A DNA stretch of 64,000 nucleotides from Amphirosellinia nigrospora (taxonomy: Eukaryota > Ascomycota > Sordariomycetes > Xylariales > Xylariaceae), in NCBI GenBank assembly GCA_004123355.1, contig SCHM01000001.1:496001-560000 (forward strand). Reading direction: 5' to 3'. Shown here piece after piece: positions 26,564-36,980 of this stretch; within the stretch, counting starts at the first letter, position 1, and every line of letters begins with the position of its first letter. Below the pieces are notes generated by a model that saw only the letters and a program-made list of their open reading frames with translations, was not told the DNA's origin and ran no database searches. A program made the translations under genes and the position numbers.

Positions 26564-27698
26564 TTACCAAAGTCTGGCTCGTACTTGCCCTAATTTGTAC
26601 CTTGACACGTACTTCTGTGGCCATAGTGCAGTTATCACTTTGTATTTATTGTCCGTGCACCTCTTTTTGTTTTCCAATCGAGTCCCTTGGATTCTTTTTT
26701 GCCCTGCTAGACCGACTGTCATAGGTTTTCAGGCAGAGCCGAAGTGACAGTAGCGCTCGTACATACTTCCTTCGTCCTGCAACAACAGGCGAGGCTGGCT
26801 CAAGTACTCTACCAACTTACCTTTCCTACAATCATTACCTTCCACCCTCCACCACCTCCAAAGTTGTTCTCAACACAACACAGCGCCTCCGACCAAGTTG
26901 GAATTCTACCGTCAACACTCCATTACTACGTCTCAGTAAGTTGTATCTATCTTTTTACATCTCCATTTCTGTTGCTTTTTCAGCCTACGTGCACTCGGCA
27001 GCTCTGCATCATCAATAGATCCTGCAGGTCTTCCGTATCACTCATTACCACATCCCATCTCGTTCCCGCATCTTACTTTGTTCCATCGTCTGCTCGTAGG
27101 TTTGTTCCGTCGTCTTGTTCCTTGACCTATTCCTTGATCTATTCCTTCGCCTGTTCCCTCGCCTGTGCCCGGTATGTTCTTCTGTCGTCTTGTTTCGCGG
27201 TGTTCCGGTCTATTCCCTCATCTTGTGCCATCATTTTCCACCCTCATCTGCCGTCACCGTCTACCGTCAACGCCTACCGTCCTCATCTTCTACCCTCATC
27301 TGTTCCCCGGTATAGCCCTCGACTCGCTCCCCGCTCCCTCGTCCGTTCCGTCATGTTCCTACACATTGTCTTATGCCCTGGGCCCAAGTTTCACCAGTCT
27401 TGAATTGTCCTCGTTATTGTTTCACTATCATGACGTCCCATTCACGGGACACGAAACACAACATATGTACAAACAAGGTGGCCAGCGGCTGAGCTGTCGT
27501 CAAATGGACATATTCTGGTCAGGGCGGTGTTACATTTTGTCAGAAGTTGTTTGAAACCCTTCACACACAAGTACAGCAATCCCCACCCCCTCTTACTCAT
27601 CATCGATTCCACAATGAGATCTTGTTACCAACGTACAGGAATATAGGACCTCTACACAATATTCCGATAACCCTCCCGACTACAAAGTTACTACCACC
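26564..27698. other. Pyrimidine-rich leader/promoter region of the SANT-like gene
   Basis: From about 26.9 to 27.36 kb the plus strand is strongly C/T-biased, with irregular repeats of TTCCNTCGTC/TTCCTTGACC-like words. This produces a long but low-complexity open frame (26744-27403) rich in Ser, Leu and Pro, which I do not call as a gene. Such tracts are common in fungal promoters and 5' leaders. The next gene starts at 27699 in a good context (CCACCATGG). Confidence 0.45.
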
Positions 27699-28415
27699 AT
27701 GGCACCTGGGAAGAAGAAATGGGACGAAGACAAGGTTAAAGACCTACTCATGTCGATCAGAGTGGGCCTGAATGGTTTCGATCCTATCACTAAAGAGATG
27801 TGGGATCGAATTACCCGAGTCATGCAAATGACCGGGCATATCGACGCGACCGTGAGTACTCCTTAGCATTATTTCCTTCTAGTTCAGTTATTCTATGAAC
27901 ATCCAGGCTCCTTTCTCGGCGAGAGCCGTACTTTGAGAAGCTTTTCTATGTTGCCAAACACACTACTAGACCATAGAATGACGATAACTAACGCTGGGTT
28001 TATAGTGGACTGGCCTGAGGTACGGTCATACATAGCCTCAGCTATAATTTGTGGTATGCTAACTGTAGCAACTGAACAGCCAGAGGTGGTCCAAAAACTT
28101 ACAAAAAGAGTTTCAAACCCGATACCCAGATGCTGTCGCCGTTGCCGATGGAGCTATCGCTCCTAGCTCTGCTCGTGTTGTTGGCGCCGCCGCCGCTCCC
28201 ACCGCTCCGGCCCCCGCCATCACCACCCCCACTGTCGCCGCTCCCGCTACTCCAATTATACGCATCCGCGTTCCCAAGAGACAGCGTCAAGTTGTTGAGG
28301 AGGAGGAAGAGGAGGAGGTTGACGAAGATGAGGAGGCCGCCGACGAAGAAGAGCCCGTCCAAGCCCTGTCTCGAAGAAAGGCCGTGCTGCTAAGAAGCAG
28401 AAGACTGACCAGTAA
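27699..28415 (+). CDS. Myb/SANT-like small nuclear protein with acidic tail
   Basis: Exon 1 27699..27851 encodes MAPGKKKWDEDKVKDLLMSI...GFDPITKEMWDRITRVM, a short helical Myb/SANT-like opening seen in many small filamentous-fungal proteins. A 217 bp intron (GTGAGT...CTGTAG) joins in phase to SQRWSKNLQKEFQTRYP, completing the helix set. An Ala/Pro-rich linker, an acidic run (residues ~135-150, mostly Glu/Asp) and a basic nuclear-localisation-like end follow. The basic ending SKKGRAAKKQKTDQ is reached only if one C is missing at the CCC run 28364-28366; as written, the frame continues to 28431 with a less plausible tail. Role unknown; nuclear location is inferred. It lies between two oppositely oriented LTR-like elements. 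Confidence 0.6.
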
Positions 28416-30242
28416 AGGAACCGAACAATGATTGGCGTCGGTTCTACACACCACGGTCACACCACAGTCACACCACGGTCATGACTCAAAACTTTGCACA
28501 CAGGGATTCAGAAGAACTTTGCGTTTTTTCTGTTGTTTTCAGGCACACACAATGGCACTTGTAAGGGGAAAGGAAAAGGAATTGAGATTTGTGGTTTGAA
28601 GTTTGATGTTTTGAGGTTTGAAAATTGAGTTTCAAGGGAAATTTGGTTTTTGTTCCATGGATTCGACATTTTGATTCAGGCTTTGTTCAACCAGCAATAT
28701 TGGAACCTTTTCGCGAAGAGTGAAGGATCAACCTTCCCACGCCGCTGTTAGGAGTTTAAAAGTTCGTAGTGCCAATGCCAACCAACCCTGTGTGTCACAA
28801 CCCATTCTCTTGCAACTACTATCCATGTGAATTCCCCGTAATAAGCTAAGGTCGTGTTCTTCGAACCTCGCGATGATCTGAATCGAAGGCGTTCTCGTAG
28901 CTGTATTCTGAGGCCTCCGGGTTCGACGTATCGTACCAAGCTTCTTGCTTTCTTGGCACCACGTCATATCATCATGACGTACGGCGAGCACCAACAATTA
29001 TTGAAACGTCGAGGACGCCGTAAAGCCTCGTTGCATATGCCAAGCGAAGGAACCAATTAATTATAACATTTCGAAACCCTGACTAGCAGATAGGCTTCCT
29101 TGATGTGAGTCTCGGAAAGCGGGAATTACTGGAATAGGCCACCAGTACAACCCTTTTCCGGCTGGCCTCTCCTCGGCACCAAAAACAGACTCACCGTTGC
29201 ATGTCGGACAAATGGTGGCCAGACGGCTCGCCGGTTCCTCCCGAGACCGTGAATCCGGTTTCTAATTATGCATAGCAGCATCGTCTACGCGTAAGTTCTG
29301 GACTTATCTAGTTTTACAAAAGCCACGAGACACAACCGAAATATGTACATGGCAGGGCTAAGCCGGGTAGAGGATAACCTAGCATCGTATTGCAAACTAT
29401 CTGGAGGCTTAGATGCTGGAATATGCGTAGGCGGCATACGACTGTCTAAAATCTGGGGATACACCGCATAGGCGAACAGCACCTGATACCTGTTTCTCGG
29501 ACGGTAGTTGATTGATTTTGCCCAGGGCCCCTGCATCAGAGGTGACATTGGCCAATGGAACCTCGTACCGAACCGGAGCTGAGAATGGGGGGCAGATCGC
29601 CATGCTGCAGCCTTACTGCATGAACTACCGCAATCTCTCGTTTCTGGGTTTGTTGAGTTCCATTCTCATACTTGCCAGCCACCAGGTGCCGCCGTAGCTA
29701 GCTAGTGGTGTGGTGCTTTTGCTGCAAGAATCGTAACCTGGCAAAGGACAACGGACTCGCTCCGATTGGCTTTTAGATTCGCGGTGATGAACAATGCTAT
29801 TCTGGGTTGACCGCAGGTTCGTGGCGAAACTGTATGTCTTTTCGCGTGATTCTGTAGTGTTAGATACACGATATCTGCTACACGGACAAGCCACAGGACC
29901 TAGCCATGAGAGCCACACAGAATTTTGGAGGCCGATTACCCCTGGGTCATTTTCGTGGGCTAAGACATGAGCACATTAGTACTGGTAAGAATAGCCTCGT
30001 ATTGACGAAGCATCGGAGGCTTGTGAAGGAAAGAGGCTCTTAGAGTTCGTCTATAAATTGAGGGCAAAGGGTGAGGTTACATTGAAGTAGAACTCCAAGT
30101 TCTAAGCACTTGAGCACTAACCCTTGCTACAATACACTATCACGCACATTTAGGCGATTTTTTTTAATTAATCACTACAAAGGCGTTATGCTAACTTCGA
30201 ATTTATGGTGCGCTGAGGCTTGTGATAGACAACGTTATTGTT
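28416..30242. other. Intergenic region, no supported gene
   Basis: Short open frames on both strands (for example 29285-29548 minus and 29625-29918 minus) have no recognisable domains or intron structure. Nothing else seen up to the solo LTR at 30243. Confidence 0.4.
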
Positions 30243-30380
30243 TGCTAGGACCTCTAGTATGGGGCTAGGCAAGACTCTTGTTGTCGCGCAAAGGACCTAC
30301 AACCTCTCTTGGATGACTAGTCTCCATCTATATATACACACACGTCCTTTGTCTATAGGTTAGGCACGTACATCGTGACA
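30243..30380 (+). mobile_element. Solo LTR-like element with 5 bp target duplication
   Basis: Begins TGCTAGGACCTCTAG and ends ATCGTGACA, with an internal CTATATATACAC box. It is flanked by TTGTT at 30238-30242 and 30381-30385. It is the inverted counterpart of 26221-26355, with strong similarity along its length but no similarity in flanking sequence beyond the target site. About 270 bp beyond the 3' end of the minus-strand phosphodiesterase gene. Confidence 0.8.
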
Positions 30381-30647
30381 TTGTTATTTCTCACACTGGC
30401 ATAGTTGACGATCCGTTTATGCTGTCAAGGCCTTTAGCTGACCCGCCCCCCCAATGGAAATGCCAATTTCTAGCCCTGCGCCCCTATTAACATCAGCCCA
30501 TCCAGTTTTCAAGTTTAATAAATTCGAATTCCATGGTGTAAGACCTCAAGGAGTTCTGATAATACCAAACTTTAAGCTAGAGAGGATTCAGTTGCAGAGC
30601 AGACGATACAGGTCTTGAAGCAAAGTCCTCAACTAGAGATTGAGTCG

Positions 30648-31948
30648 CTAAATGGGCCGATTTAGCGCTTTGCTGACACGGTGACGCGGGGAGCCGTGCT
30701 GAAGCCATTGTCTACCCATGAATAGAGTAATGAGGAATTGAAATAAAGCCATTTCGCCCCAGAATCGTGCCGTTCGATACAGAGACCAGGACTTCAGACC
30801 TGATGCCTTCCTCTGGCCCTTGTCAGTGGTTTGTATCTGGCTGTCGCCATTGCCCACCCGGTCACACACTTCGTGGAACAGAGCGACCTCGTCTGTGACG
30901 ACGCCGGTGAGCTCGTTTCGGATGCTCCACTCCATCCAACTCTCTTCGTTTACGGTCCACACGTAGACGGGAATGCCCAACTCCTTCATATCTTTAAGAA
31001 AACGTCGGCCGGATGGCGAGGCTATACTATACTGAAGCATACTAAATGATATGTTTGGGATGTCTGTTAAACAACGCGCGTATGTAGTGGAGAACCCTAA
31101 ATGCGTGATACGGAGTTCCGGAAGGTACTTCATGCTGAGTTTGATATATGTTGCCTGCCAAATAATCAGTACCGCGTCATCTTGGGGGGCAAATTTATTT
31201 TAAAGCGAGCTAACTCACATCCCAACAGCATGGTGTAACTCTAGTGCTCCAAGGCCGCCTGCTTGACACTGAGCCAAGCGCCGCTGCTATTCTTTGCATC
31301 ATTTCTTCAGCATCGTCATCCATCTGAACAAGTCTTTTATTAGCACTCATTATCATTCGACAATCAGTTCTGGCAGATAGCATGGCTGTATGATAGTTAC
31401 CTTGATATCGAGCATAAGCCAGATATTTTCTAGCCCAGGTTGATTCAAATATTCCAGAAGGTCAACGAGGCGAGGCATCGGCTGATGAGGTTCACGGAGC
31501 GTACGCAGCTGACTGATCTCGCTCCAATCGAGGTCGCGAACTTTCGCCTTGTGGCCGTAACAGCGTTGAAGTGTCTTATCATGGCAAAGCACGACTACAC
31601 GTCGCGAGTAAGGTGAAGATTGTTTCTAGTGCTTCTACGCCTGCATCGGTAGCCGCTTTGAAAGCGGCCAAGGTATTCTCAGGAGCAACGGCTTTGAACC
31701 CTCGGTGTCCAATCGTTTGCGGCATTGGCTTCCCCCCATGTATCGTTTGAGGACCCGGCAAGCCATGTTTCGGTATAGCAGGGTTGCTTACTATCACCCA
31801 TCAGTCTATGTCTCTGCAGATCGCCAAATCATCTATTAAAAACAGAGCGATACGGAGCATATAGCTTACCAGGGCTGTATTTGGGTCTCAGCAACGGGCT
31901 CTGCTCGCTTGTTGTGAACGCGGGATAATTTCTTGACATTGCTGACAT
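30648..31948 (-). CDS. Pgc1-like phosphatidylglycerol phospholipase C / GDPD-family enzyme
   Basis: GDPD TIM-barrel protein resembling yeast Pgc1, which degrades phosphatidylglycerol on mitochondria and lipid droplets. Exons 31948..31870, 31790..31401, 31323..31219, 31154..30648; about 360 aa allowing two missing bases. Exon 1 gives MSAMSRNYPAFTTSEQ and joins in phase. Catalytic motifs: GHRG and PENT near the barrel start, the second His in LCHDKTLQRC, then WLMLDIK, ITHLGFSTTYAR, PVYVWTVN and TGVVTDE. A hydrophobic segment near the C-terminus (MALFQFLITLFMG) suits membrane anchoring. Frame is lost twice within ~25 bases: between ALET and the expected Asp (about 31620) and in GACGTGTA (31596-31603). 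Restoring one base at each makes the exon sum divisible by three. The metal-binding Glu/Asp of the ET-D stretch falls at this break. Confidence 0.82.
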
Positions 31949-34183
31949 CTAGCTAGTGTTGCAATCCTATACAAGATACCTAGGGCTGTAGAATCCAATT
32001 TTGGCTTTGTGTCTAGCAAAGCCAAGGTGGCGACTCTCCTGTTTGGCGGACAGGGACTACGTGAACAGTGTTGGGTGCCCTACTGATGAGGATATAATTT
32101 ATCGTGCTAATAACATTATAGTGTGAGCTTCGTATGAATACCGGTTCCCCTTCAACTCCCATTCGTTGCACGGCAATGAGAAGTTGAAGAGATAATAGGA
32201 GAGACAGGATATTTTGTACCTGTGGTCGCGGCCTTGCCTCACACAAGGCCATCAGAAGTTATAGGTTGCTGTAGCGGACCAATTAGAGTTTATCAGATGC
32301 CGGCTACAAGCAGTTCCGGTTCGCTACCCGTGAGTATCGTTATAACAATCTAATTGGATAATGCGACTGGCAAATCTGTACGAGTTCAGCAATCCAGTAG
32401 GTCGCGTGCCGTCACTCGGTAACAAAGCCACCGCTGCGAAAAGTATCCTGCAGTGACGACGAATGTTGCTATTTTAGGCAATGATCAATTCGACAGCGAT
32501 GATCAATGGTATTATAAGAGACTAAAAAACATCAAGCAACAAAGAGAACAGACGTTTCCAATTGCTGCCTGACGACCTTCGGATACATCGGGTTCGTGAA
32601 GCGGCCGAGACGGTCCATTTCAAAGGAACCCGGAGCGGAGAATCGACAGCGTGGAGATATCGTATCGGGGCGGACTAATAAATAAAAAGGTTCCGGGCGA
32701 GATAGATAAATGGTTCTTAGATATGCTCGCTACATCGTGCATGTCGGTTAGGCCAAAAGAGTCTTTGACTACATCACCTCACAAATGAGATCAGACCTTT
32801 GCTTCACGTGTGATGCAGGGTCTAGACTATCTTGGTACACCGATTGGGCCGCGCGCATGGGTGCTGGCGGTTTTTAGGGACAGACGTCGGATTTAATTCC
32901 ATCATTGTTATTATCATGTTCGGGTAATTTAATAAGATATTTAAGGGTTAAAGAGAGCTGTGCCGGCAAAATAATAGTCCGTATATAATGATTAGGTACC
33001 TAGGTACACTCACGTAGATACGTACCTAAACTGTCTACATTCACTAAGATCGATCTCTCATTCAGATCTTGGGCAGACTTGTCCTCCTCTTAGCTCTCTT
33101 GTGTACTTGCATACTTGTTAAGTAACGACGCCCAGCCTCCCACACCCAGTTATTGACTTTAAGTAGAAACATTCAAAGGTAAATAAACAACCGAGAAAAC
33201 TGCAGATGAGTTAAGACGCAACCCTGTTCTGTCGATGTTCTTTTTATTAGTCGAGGAGTGGGGTAGAAAAGCAAAGACACGCCGCTAAAGAAAGAAATTA
33301 CTGTGTAGACTGCATATAAGCACGCGCGGGCGCGCAGGCTGGCTCTGCCAATGTTCCCGAAGAAGCCCGGTCCCGAGGACGGCGAGGCGCAGTGCAGCAT
33401 GGCCATGGCCATGGCCAGTTACACTAAGTACCTAACGAGTGACGAGGCGTCCTTAGTGTTGCCCTTAGTCCAAACCAAGGGGTCACACCGATGACGGCGG
33501 TCACGCCCAAAACGAAGGCCTGAAGGTCGTTTTCTCCCCTCATGACGCAGCTAGCGAGCACATGGCCGGAACTGGCCAGACGCTGCAGATCTGGTTAGCT
33601 GCCGTTGGGCCTAGCGTGCTGCGAGTCATGGCTTTGTGTGTGCTACTACCTCCGCGACATCTACCCTACTTGGATGTGATCTCCCCGCTTTGAACCAGGC
33701 CGTGCTCAGTTCTGCTCAGTGTAGATGTGATAACCCTTTTGATTGACATATCTTACTACCACCCTATCGTTTGCCACGCGATCCCCCCCTCCTCAAGTTT
33801 ATTGAATTCCGGAGGTTGCCGTGTACTATACATGAACTCCTGGGGATACAGAGATGAGACAGACGGAACATGTTGAAAAGGTCGTACAATTTGGGCTGTA
33901 AACAATTGTTGAATGAGACTAAGGGAACCAATCCTACTATATATTCCAATCACCAATAGAACCCTCAAGACCGATGTAAGTGCCGCCCACCGGGGCACCA
34001 AACCCCTCATATATGGATATAATACCGTAGATCCTCGACCGCCCTTAGAATTACCAAAGCACCCGCCATAGAAAGAAGACTTTGATGCCATCAATTAAAA
34101 TCGATTCGTTTAGCTGAAAGCAAACAGATGGGGTGGTGGTAAACGTTATTATAACGCCAGACCCATATCTAACCCCTCCAATA
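31949..34183. other. Intergenic region
   Basis: No supported gene over 2.2 kb. TACCTAGGTA-type words cluster at 32995-33030. Minus-strand open frames 33173-33412 and 33756-34094 have no family resemblance. The last few hundred bases are the facB 3' flank. Confidence 0.4.
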
Positions 34184-36980
34184 TCAACTGCCCATCGTGG
34201 CTATTCCGGTGAGGTATCGAACCATTTGATAGTCATCGTTCTTTACGCCGAGATACAAGTCATTCGAAAGATCGTCTGCTGAGCTGAGGCTCTCTTCGCT
34301 AAGACTGAGCACACTCTGCGGTCCGGCCGCGCTCGTACTCAAGCCCAAGTCACCAATGTTGAAACTGGATAAATCCCAAGGATCCGGTGTCCACTCCGTA
34401 TAATTCGTCGCTGCGCTAGTCGGTGTCTCTAGGGATAAAGCTGGCCCGCCGTAAATTGCATCGTATACGTTGATCTGGCCTCCGTCCATTGCACCTAGTA
34501 ATGCTTCCCATTCACTTAGTGAGATACCACCTCCAGAAACGCCTTTGTTCATTTGTGGAGGTGGGTATAACGTGGTTGGAGGCTGATGTGAAGCTGGAAT
34601 GGGCTGCGAAGATGGTATGTGGTTTTGGTTTGGTTCAGGCGGTTGAGGATTAGATGTTGCATTATTGCCAAGCGAGAGATAATCCATGTTGGGTTTCGCC
34701 TTATGACTAGATGACATTCGCATCATACTTTGTTGAATTTGAGAGATAGAGAAATGATGACCCCGTTGTGATGTCGGTTGGTCCGGGCTAGTGTGCTCAA
34801 ACGAGGCTCTTGATTGTGTGGGATAAAGCTCTGGCCTTGCAGCAGACGAGCTAGGCATCGTCATACGACGTAGCTTTTCCTGTTGGGATAGTAGGTCTGT
34901 CTCACTCATGGAAGCTCCGGGATGCCGCCCATAGGGCAAGCCCTTTGTGAAGGCACTCGATGGAGGAGAAGTTCTTAATGGCCCGGCCATTGCCGTGGCC
35001 GGACTCTTTTGCACCGATGCTGACTGTAAGGGTTCACCAACCATGATCAACATCCTGGCAACTCTCTGTAGATCACTAATTCCTGCGGCTCTAGCCTTCT
35101 GTAGCATCTTCAGAACGACATTAGTCAGCTTTTCTATATCCTTCATGAGCTTGCTATCATGCTTAAGCTCTAAACTCTGGTAAAGCAAAGTCATGCCGCA
35201 AAGGACAAGAACATCCGTCTTATTAAGACAAAATGAAAAGGACATGCTTCTCTCTTCGAGGAGCTGAATGATTTGGATGATGGATTTGCTAGAATCAGCC
35301 GTTGCTAAAAGCGCCGGCGCAGCCTTTGCTCCTAAATTGGAACCGATAGCCGGCCGGTAGATAAGTGTGCGAATATAGTAATACGCAAGAGCCTGTGAGC
35401 ATTAGCGAACGGTCTGACTACCAACGGAATATGATCATACCAAAATCGGAGACCTGCTGCCGGTGACGTCCGTTGAAGGTTTATCCTGAACAAAGTTGAG
35501 CTTGAGATGAGTGGGTAGAGATTCATCCCAGGCTCGGAGTTCCGCATCGATTATTGACATTTGTTGGAGTGAAAGCTCATGTGTGGCGGCCGCGGGATAA
35601 TTCTTCTCCAAGACATGGGCTAAGATTCGCGATAGTCTGAATAGGGCCAGAGCGCTCGATATTCTAGTGTGCTCTCCAGGGAGCGTAGGCTGGAATCCTT
35701 TCTCTGTGACATATTCGTCATCCGTGTCTGATGGATATTCTGCGTGGATATCATCCTCCCTCATTAACTTCGGTAGGCCGAGTATGGCGGCAGAGAAGCT
35801 TGACAAAATTTAGTCACTTATACCAGAACAATCAAAGGGTGCCATACCAGTCAAGAGTATACAGTGTCCAGAAAACCTTCTTTCGCGTCTCGATAGTTAA
35901 GGCTCCGAATGAGAATCGCTTTTGACTTTGGTGTAGGCCTAGTCGATGGGACAACCCAACGGCAATGGCCTTGTAGTGCTGAAGACGCTTGTAGTCTGCT
36001 CGAATCGTGCAATATACAAGAGCCAATACTAAACACTGAAGCGTGTGCATGGTGTTGTCCATCACGATTGCATCCAGCGCCTTTTGCCATTGTATTTCAC
36101 AAGCAGCAATCTGCTCTAGATCTGGATGTTCGCTCGACAAGGCAGCAATACTGAAGACCAAATAGAGCTGTGCGATCTTGTGGTTGTTTTTGACCTTGTC
36201 GGAATCGCTGGCGAAGTCTTCATAGAGGTGCAGGAATGTAGGTTTGTGGAGCACAGGAAACAACGGCGCCCACTCTTGGAAGTAGACATTTACACATCTA
36301 TCTGAGAAAAGCCGAGGCGGGACTCTTAACGAGTGGGATGGGGGTTTCGCTACCAAAGGGTAGCATCCTTGAATGTGAAGAAACGCCTCGGGTTGAAATC
36401 TCCACACGGCTTCCCATTCTCCTGAATCTTTCGCTTAAATGTTTCTAGCAACCATGTTAGGGCCAGTTGACATTTATGGAACTACGAACTTACCGATAAA
36501 GGCGCGTCCACTTGAAGACCCCATGAAGTAAGAATCTGAATTCTCAACACCGAGTAGCAACGGCGTCGCTTGTACTCGGAAAACGTCTTGTTTCACGGCT
36601 GGGCCGGTATCTCGATCCGGCTTTGTCAGCGGCTTCGGACTCGCACTCGATCTGACGGAAGGCGAACGGTGGCCGTGCATCTTGGAAAGCATCTCAATCT
36701 TCTCATCCTTCTCGTCCAATAAATCTTTCAATTCCCTGACTTCCGACTCCAATTGCCTTACTCTTTCCTCCAGGGACTCTGTATAACCTCGAGGAAAGGC
36801 ACGCCGACTGAGCTTGTCGCTAGTCTTGCATTCAAAGCCAACGTTTGAGCATTGTGAACATGTCGGCCGGATCCCATCGCAACGTATTTTCTTCGAACGG
36901 CAACGGTCACACGCCTGGGCAATTCGACTCTGAGAGCTGGTGCCCACCTTAATCACTTTCATTGGTAGTATACCCGGCAT
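34184..36980 (-). CDS. facB: FacB/Cat8 acetate and gluconeogenesis regulator (Zn2Cys6)
   Basis: Transcription activator of acetate-utilisation and gluconeogenic genes, activated downstream of Snf1 in yeast. Exons 36980..36494, 36444..35848, 35798..35441, 35392..34184; about 883 aa with one missing base, close to A. nidulans FacB. The zinc cluster (residues ~24-52, [19 protein letters not shown]) has six Cys and the FacB/Cat8-type linker [18 protein letters not shown] coiled coil follows ([19 protein letters not shown]). The middle homology region shows [20 protein letters not shown], and a long Ser/Pro/Gln-rich activation region lies at the C-terminus. Introns of 49, 49 and 48 bp are all in phase. 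The frame shifts once near 36390, between DFNP and EAFLHIQGC, consistent with one lost G or C. Confidence 0.92.

Noticed and set aside
26744-27403. 219-codon plus-strand open frame
   Set aside because: Lies in a C/T-biased tract; the product is low-complexity Ser/Leu/Pro with no domain, and frames on the same strand overlap it equally well. Read as promoter or leader.
33173-33412. 79-codon minus-strand frame with Met/Ala start
   Set aside because: The start is a CCATGG simple repeat, and the rest has no domain or splice support.
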